From Rhodohalobacter sp. 614A (GTDB lineage: Bacteria; Bacteroidota; Rhodothermia; Balneolales; Balneolaceae): a stretch of DNA of 64,000 nucleotides. The stretch covers positions 964,273-1,028,272 of the forward strand of contig NZ_JAKEDS010000001.1 in NCBI RefSeq assembly GCF_021462415.1. Reading direction: 5' to 3'. This document shows positions 59,551-64,000 of the stretch, one piece after another. The notes below the pieces were generated by a model, which was not told the origin of the DNA, ran no database searches, and worked only from the letters and a program-made list of their open reading frames with translations. The stretch's first letter is position 1, and each line of letters begins with the position of its first letter. The position numbers and the translations under genes were made by a program.

Positions 59551-59828
59551 TGGAGTGTGTGACGACTAAGTAATTAGATTGTATTATAACCTTAGTTGAT
59601 TTTTTGTAACAAATGGCTTTGTGGTGCATTATTCTATTACTTATCTGGACATTCCGGTACACAGGTACAGCAACATTGAGAGTGCATAGATACAGAAACC
59701 TGACCATTAGTTCTGAGGAGAGGAGTATCAAAAGGAGGCTGATAAGCAGGACGCACGTATAACAGCAGCTATTCGAACGGGTGCCGGTTTGATCAGTCAA
59801 CCGAAACACACATCAACGAGGTATAGCC

Positions 59829-61478
59829 ATGAGAAACGCAAGAACTGCAACTCTGATTATTGTACTGTTTATCATAACAGGAAACTTGCTTTCGTGCAAT
59901 GAAAGCAATATAGCAACTGACAACAGCACTGAGCAATTAGCGACCGCAAATGTAAATGCTTCGGCAGCAAAGCAGGCACAAAAAGATTCACCACAGGAAG
60001 TATTTGCAGAGTTTGAGGAGATGGTGAAAGAAGTAGAAAAGATGACTATAGAAGAGATCGACAATCTGAGTGATGAAGAAATATTAGAGATTGGAGAACC
60101 GATTTTAAAAGCTACTGAAGGCACTGTAACACACAGTAAAGAGACCCTTGAAAAACTGGTAGAGCCTTTATATGCAATCTCGGATAATGTACGAACACTT
60201 ACGAGAAAGGAACACGCTGCCTTAAGTAAAGAGGTAGAGCGAATTCTGGCATCTGATAGGGGCCGTAAAACACGGGACCTTAGTGCTGAAGATATTCGCG
60301 AATTATTGATTAAATTTAATGGTGGCGGCACAACCATGATGTTATCCAGCTGTGAAACTACATTCGATGTAACCCCGTCTGGACAGGTTTTGCTATATAC
60401 TGGAGATAATTTTAATATGGCAAATGGAATATGCCCGACTGGTTCCGTTTTTTATGTTCAGGCAGGTACTCACACGGGTCAATCCGTTAATAATTCAAAA
60501 ACCGGAAATGCATGGGTAGGTGTAGGTGTAGGAGGGCCTACTATGGATGGCCAAGGTTCACTAAACCGGGCCTTCAATGATGGAATGAATGGCAATAGCA
60601 TCAGTTGGATTGAAATTACTGATTACGACGAATATGGAATTTTTTCCGATTCTGGTACGGAAGAGTTGTTAATCAGTAATATGACCTTTATTGAGATTGG
60701 GGATGGTAAGAATGGAGAATTTTATAGTGCAATCCGAATTGATGATGCGGAAGATTTAATTGTTCAGGGTTCATATTTTGAAGATGTATCTTCCAGTATT
60801 TTATTTGACAATAGCATTGGCCCCCTAAAGGTACTTGATAATGAAGCATTAAATCCCGGTAGAAATTTTTTCCAATGTACTGACTGTTCTGGAGAAGAGA
60901 TAAGAATAAACGGAAATTCAATAGAACATAATTCTCAGTACGGTTCGGAGAAATTAGAAGATTTTATCAGTATTTATGAATCATTTGGTGAAGACGATGA
61001 CTATATACAGGTAAATAATAACCGGGCAAGAACGGATGGCACGGGAAGCGGAGTTTCTGATACGGGTTCTTTTATCATCTTGGGAGATGATGGGGGTGAG
61101 TACCAGGAAGCAGAAGATAATATTGGTGTAAATCCTGGAAACGCTGGAATTGGAGCGGCCGGAGGTGAATATATCAGCGTGAGTGATAATAAGATGTTTA
61201 GTGATCCTATAGAAGATATAAGCAATGTAGCCTTTTATTCATACCGGGTATTAGGCTCAGATCCCTGTAGTAACCATGAGTTCGATGGGAATGTTGCCCA
61301 TTGGTATTGTTATCGTGGAGATTGCGGTGGAGATCCGACACCAGTTTTAAACAAGGCTCATGCACCAACTTCCAGTGGGTCAAGTATTTATTGCGGGTTA
61401 ACCTTGAGTCAAATTAGACACAATTCAAGAGTATTAGAAGACACGGGTATGGACGAAGACATATGGGATGAATGGTAG
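59829..61478 (+). CDS. Lipoprotein with helical N-terminus and predicted right-handed beta-helix
   Basis: 549 residues. The lipobox NLLSC gives Cys23. An acidic helical segment (about 50-155, with EFEEMVKEVEKMTIEEIDNL) may form a coiled coil. After a short link it becomes beta-helix-like, with recurring short strands and Asn/Asp turns (SWIEITDYDEYGIFSDSGTE, LIVQGSYFEDVSSSILFDNS, IQVNNNRARTDGTG, YISVSDNKMFSD). No polysaccharide-lyase catalytic motif is seen. It sits among members of the small lipoprotein family and ends at a good terminator. The function is unknown. Confidence 0.75.
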   Translation: MRNARTATLIIVLFIITGNLLSCNESNIATDNSTEQLATANVNASAAKQAQKDSPQEVFAEFEEMVKEVEKMTIEEIDNLSDEEILEIGEPILKATEGTVTHSKETLEKLVEPLYAISDNVRTLTRKEHAALSKEVERILASDRGRKTRDLSAEDIRELLIKFNGGGTTMMLSSCETTFDVTPSGQVLLYTGDNFNMANGICPTGSVFYVQAGTHTGQSVNNSKTGNAWVGVGVGGPTMDGQGSLNRAFNDGMNGNSISWIEITDYDEYGIFSDSGTEELLISNMTFIEIGDGKNGEFYSAIRIDDAEDLIVQGSYFEDVSSSILFDNSIGPLKVLDNEALNPGRNFFQCTDCSGEEIRINGNSIEHNSQYGSEKLEDFISIYESFGEDDDYIQVNNNRARTDGTGSGVSDTGSFIILGDDGGEYQEAEDNIGVNPGNAGIGAAGGEYISVSDNKMFSDPIEDISNVAFYSYRVLGSDPCSNHEFDGNVAHWYCYRGDCGGDPTPVLNKAHAPTSSGSSIYCGLTLSQIRHNSRVLEDTGMDEDIWDEW

Positions 61479-61513
61479 CAACCATCGTTTGAAAAGTCCC
61501 AAAAAAACATTTA

Positions 61514-61550
61514 AATCCCCGCTGGTTTTAACTGCGGGGATTAGAATTTT
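61514..61550 (+). terminator. Probable terminator after the beta-helix lipoprotein gene
   Basis: The stem AATCCCCGC / GCGGGGATT (9 bp) with an 11-base loop is followed by AGAATTTTCTT. The stem is GC-rich but the T-run is interrupted. Confidence 0.7.
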
Positions 61551-61603
61551 CTTAAAGTTATCTTTGAAGTGTTTTCAAAGCACGAAAACTTAAGCAACGA
61601 AGC

Positions 61604-62110
61604 ATGAATAAAATGAGTAGCTATTATGGAGTAAAAACAACAGCGCTGACAATAGCAATTTCCTGTTTCTGTTTGCTATTGGGCTGCTCTGTTGAACCGG
61701 AAGAGCCCGTTGATAATATTTCAGGCGTCTATTATTTGAGAGGTACACAAACTCATTCAGGATTACCATGGTTTAACCGTTTAATTGATTACAGGGATCC
61801 ATATACAAACTATACGGAGTTTTCCTTTTATGTGAAACTGGTTAAAGATAAGGTGGATACGGTTCGTATATACGGCCTTGAAGGAGCCGATGCCGGTATC
61901 GCTGAGAAGAAGGTATTTCCAAATTGTACCAATTCTGATGATTGCAAGGTATACGGAAAGCGAAAATCTTCCGGGGAGATTGAAATTGATATTGAACATG
62001 ATGGTCGCAGATACCAAGCATCCGGTTATATTACTTCGTTGACCGCTCGCTTGTCGTATGGCAATGTTTCGGTAGACTACGATCTGTCAGGAAATCCAGT
62101 CGACCGATAA
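61604..62110 (+). CDS. Small lipoprotein, unknown family, member 3
   Basis: 168 residues with lipobox LLGC (Cys28). Family landmarks: GVYYLRGTQTHSGL, VRIYGLEGADAGIAEKK, FPNCTNSDDCKVYG (two cysteines) and RRYQASGYIT. It is followed 27 bases later by member 4, probably in one transcript. No homologue function is recognised. Confidence 0.75.
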   Translation: MNKMSSYYGVKTTALTIAISCFCLLLGCSVEPEEPVDNISGVYYLRGTQTHSGLPWFNRLIDYRDPYTNYTEFSFYVKLVKDKVDTVRIYGLEGADAGIAEKKVFPNCTNSDDCKVYGKRKSSGEIEIDIEHDGRRYQASGYITSLTARLSYGNVSVDYDLSGNPVDR

Positions 62111-62137
62111 TTGGTTCAATAAAAATGAAAAGAAAAA

Positions 62138-62692
62138 ATGATGAATACATCTTTTAAAAAAACAGCGGCCTTTATAGTTTTGGTGCTCCTGGCAGCTTCT
62201 GTTTGGGGTGGATTTGGCAGTGCTGGCGAGTCTTTATTAAAAAAATCCACAGCAAATGAATCTATTTCGGGCATGTATTTTCTGCACGGTACAAAAATAA
62301 GCACGATCTATCCATGCACATTTACCTGTTTTGATATGGAGCCAGCCAGAGATACTGTTTCTGTTGCATTTACCACCAATGTGTGGCTGGTACAGGAAAA
62401 AACAGATACCCTTCGTTTTTTAGGCTTGTTGGGAGCTGATGCGGGGGAATCAGGGCCCAATCAATTTAATGAATTTATTTTTCCTATTGAGCTACAGGAT
62501 GAAGATCAGTACAGAATTTATGGGAGGATTTCAGATAATTCTGAGTTTGAGATCGATTTGAAGAGTGCGGGGCCAAGATACACAGCTGCCGGCTCGTTTA
62601 CAGGCAAGACCATTCAATTGGAGGGGCAATACCATTACCGGCAGCGCACATTTGAGTACAGCTTTCAAGGTGTAAGAATAGAAGAAGAGTAG
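62138..62692 (+). CDS. Secreted protein, unknown family, member 4 (no lipobox)
   Basis: 184 residues. A hydrophobic N-terminus (AAFIVLVLLAASVWGGFGSA) lacks a cysteine, so unlike its paralogues it would be a free secreted protein or stay anchored by the uncleaved segment. The core keeps GMYFLHGTKISTIY, LRFLGLLGADAGESG and PRYTAAGSFTGKTIQLEGQY, but the C-x(5-6)-C pair of the others is lost and two cysteines appear near CTFTC instead. Two adjacent ATGs (62138, 62141). Confidence 0.72.
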   Translation: MMNTSFKKTAAFIVLVLLAASVWGGFGSAGESLLKKSTANESISGMYFLHGTKISTIYPCTFTCFDMEPARDTVSVAFTTNVWLVQEKTDTLRFLGLLGADAGESGPNQFNEFIFPIELQDEDQYRIYGRISDNSEFEIDLKSAGPRYTAAGSFTGKTIQLEGQYHYRQRTFEYSFQGVRIEEE

Positions 62693-62715
62693 GGATTTTT
62701 GAATTTCCAAAAAAC

Positions 62716-62832
62716 AACCTGCCAGAGTCCAAACGAAGTGAGAACCTGGTAGAGTTGCGAGTACTGTTTAAACTAAAACGTTTTAGAGTCACAATAGCGA
62801 ACTCTGATAGGAACTGCGCACTCTGTCAGGTT
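62716..62832. repeat. Nested intergenic quasi-palindrome (117 bp)
   Basis: The outer arms are AACCTGCCAGAGT (62716-62728) and ACTCTGTCAGGTT (62820-62832). The inner arms are AACCTGGTAGAGTTGCG (62743-62759) and GCGAACTCTGATAGGAA (62797-62813). A perfect 14-base palindrome lies at the centre. The whole folds into a long interrupted hairpin. The arms resemble dispersed palindromic intergenic repeats in this phylum (from memory, not checked). Confidence 0.6.
62773..62786. promoter_or_regulatory. Perfect 14-bp palindrome CTAAAACGTTTTAG
   Basis: A perfect palindrome with central CG, the symmetry of a LacI-type operator. It lies exactly at the centre of the larger nested repeat, so it may simply be the hairpin tip rather than a protein site. 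Confidence 0.35.
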
Positions 62833-62989
62833 CTTTCTGCAGCAAATAGGTATGAGGCACATCCCACGTGTAATAGCTATGATCTTAGGTTCCGGTAATC
62901 CGCAAAAGTAGCAGGCGTGTCGGGTTTCTGAGGTACAGTTTCAGGTTTCAAGAGCAGTTTGTACCATCTTAACATTCACGGAGAACATC

Positions 62990-63491
62990 ATGTTATCATT
63001 CATTGCAGAGAGTGTTGCAAATAACCAGAATCCCCATTCGGTGAGTTCCAGGTTGAGAGAAAAGAGGTTGGGTAAATTTATCACAGAATTCAATATCAAC
63101 TGCCAAACTTTTATCCTGGATGTTGGCGGTACAAGCCACACCTGGGCAGGCACAGGGCTGGAGAAAAATGTAGCGTTGCTTGAATCTTGTCTTTCCCAAC
63201 TCTGGAGCGATTGGTAAACAATTCCAATATGTACAAGGTGATGCTCTGGATATGCATATGTTCGAGGATAAAAGCTTTGACGTGGTTTTCTCCAACAGTG
63301 TGATTGAACATGTGGGTTCATTTGAAAATCAACGCCGGTTTGCTGATGAAGTCCGGCGCGTGGGAAAAGCCTATTGGGTTCAAACACCCGACTGTTAAAT
63401 AGCTATGAACTTTCAAAGATATTTGGCTGTGACCATATATGAGGAAAAGTTGTTTGGATTAACTAAAGGTATCATTGCATATAATAAGTAG
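62990..63491 (+). pseudogene. Class I SAM-dependent methyltransferase, broken
   Basis: The first frame runs from ATG 62990 with LREKRLGKFITEFN and the SAM-site strand FILDVGGTSHTW, then shifts at about 63180 into the next frame, where FQYVQGDALDMHMFEDKSFD, VVFSNSVIEHVGSFENQRRF and YWVQTPDC follow. A stop (63396-63398) interrupts it. In that same frame, TIYEEKLFGLTKGIIAYNK ends at a TAG at 63491, which looks like the normal C-terminus of this methyltransferase type. The section in between (roughly 50-80 residues in relatives, by recollection) is missing. One frameshift, one stop and one deletion make it a clear relic. Confidence 0.8.
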
Positions 63492-63835
63492 GCGATGTGA
63501 ATTCAATTCGGAAGTGGTACAAGGCTGTAGCTGCATAACCGGATCTGAGTGTAAGCGTTTTATAAATACTGTGGAGATAGTTTGAGATACAATTTATCAG
63601 GTAAAAAAGGTGGGAGGGTTTAGTAGTAAGTAAGTCGGAGTTTTTTAAACAAAAGTAAAGAACAGGTCGAAAATCATAAATCAAGAATCATCAGCCGCTA
63701 GCCAAAACTTCCCCAACATCCCTTTGCAAAGATTGGTACATTTGGTGGACATTGAAGCATTCTTTGTTTCCAGACTATAATTACCGATCCATTCATTCGT
63801 TCTATGAATTCCAAGGAACGATCAGACCTTTTTTA
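63492..63835. other. Intergenic region without recognisable gene
   Basis: 344 AT-rich bases after the methyltransferase relic. I see no open frame worth reporting, no RNA fold and no clear terminator. The promoter of the following gene should lie here. Confidence 0.5.
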
Positions 63836-64000
63836 ATGACAAGAAAATCTCTACAGTTACTACTCGTATTCCTGCTTCTATTCCCTGCGGTGATGAAGGC
63901 GCAGGATAGCATAACCATTGACGACGAGCAGGCTCAAGCGCTGGAATATTACATCCAGGGCATCAACGATTTTGAAAACCAGGATTACGAACTGGCGCTG
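63836..64000 (+). CDS. Start of a secreted, probably TPR-containing protein (3' end outside window)
   Basis: 55 codons are visible. A signal peptide (LQLLLVFLLLFPAVMKAQ) is followed by QALEYYIQGINDFENQDYEL, which has the spacing of a first tetratricopeptide repeat (A-L-x-x-Y-x-x-G, then F-E-x-x-D-Y-E-x-A). Too little is present for a functional call. Confidence 0.65.
   Translation, partial: MTRKSLQLLLVFLLLFPAVMKAQDSITIDDEQAQALEYYIQGINDFENQDYELAL

Overview
The window looks like a chromosome segment of a marine-type member of the Bacteroidota/Balneolota (FCB) group. The evidence is a SusC/SusD pair, two proteins with type IX secretion (T9SS) C-terminal sorting domains, a DUF4295 gene directly after rpmB-rpmG, weak or absent Shine-Dalgarno sequences at most starts, and moderate GC. 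Balneolaceae is my best guess; this is inference, since no 16S rRNA gene is present. No rRNA, tRNA, CRISPR array or insertion sequence was seen.

Layout. 0-12 kb is mostly housekeeping: the 3' end of a WYL-domain regulator, gyrB-gyrA (minus strand), a 779-base gene-free stretch, rpmB-rpmG-DUF4295, yqeY, a CvpA-like gene, tyrS, a MarR regulator and comEC. 12-42 kb is one continuous pectin/galacturonate locus. Its plus-strand catabolic operon is uxaC-kdgK-eda-dctPQM-uxaB-uxaA. A minus-strand group follows (kduI, kduD, a DUF4861 lipoprotein, a LacI regulator). A plus-strand polysaccharide utilisation locus then starts with an ECF sigma factor and susC-susD, and continues with GH105, GH28, PL1, GH43, a CE12-type esterase, a second GH28 and two CE8 pectin methylesterases. 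Together these genes cover de-esterification, chain cleavage, outer-membrane uptake, TRAP import and both routes (Uxa and Kdu) to 2-keto-3-deoxygluconate, then KDPG, pyruvate and glyceraldehyde-3-phosphate. Two identical palindromes, TGCAATCGATTGTA, sit in the divergent kduI/sigma intergenic region and are probable LacI-type operators.

42-48.8 kb returns to general genes: xseB, dxs, queA, a small unknown gene, a toxin-antitoxin pair whose toxin has lost its N-terminal core, a TolB-like propeller, an NTF2-like secreted protein and a BtuF-like protein. 48.8-58.2 kb is a minus-strand gene set: two tandem giant CotH-kinase/lamin-tail proteins with T9SS tails, a VTC (polyphosphate-polymerase-type) domain protein, a DUF4956 membrane protein and an HlyD-type adaptor. 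This is the best candidate here for an incompletely described system.

58.4-64 kb is an accessory, decaying region. It holds four members of an unrecognised small lipoprotein family (one frameshifted, one without a lipobox), a lipoprotein with a predicted beta-helix, a nested intergenic palindrome, a methyltransferase pseudogene broken by a frameshift, a stop and a deletion, and the start of a probable TPR protein running off the end. All functional calls come from reading the sequence; no database search was run.
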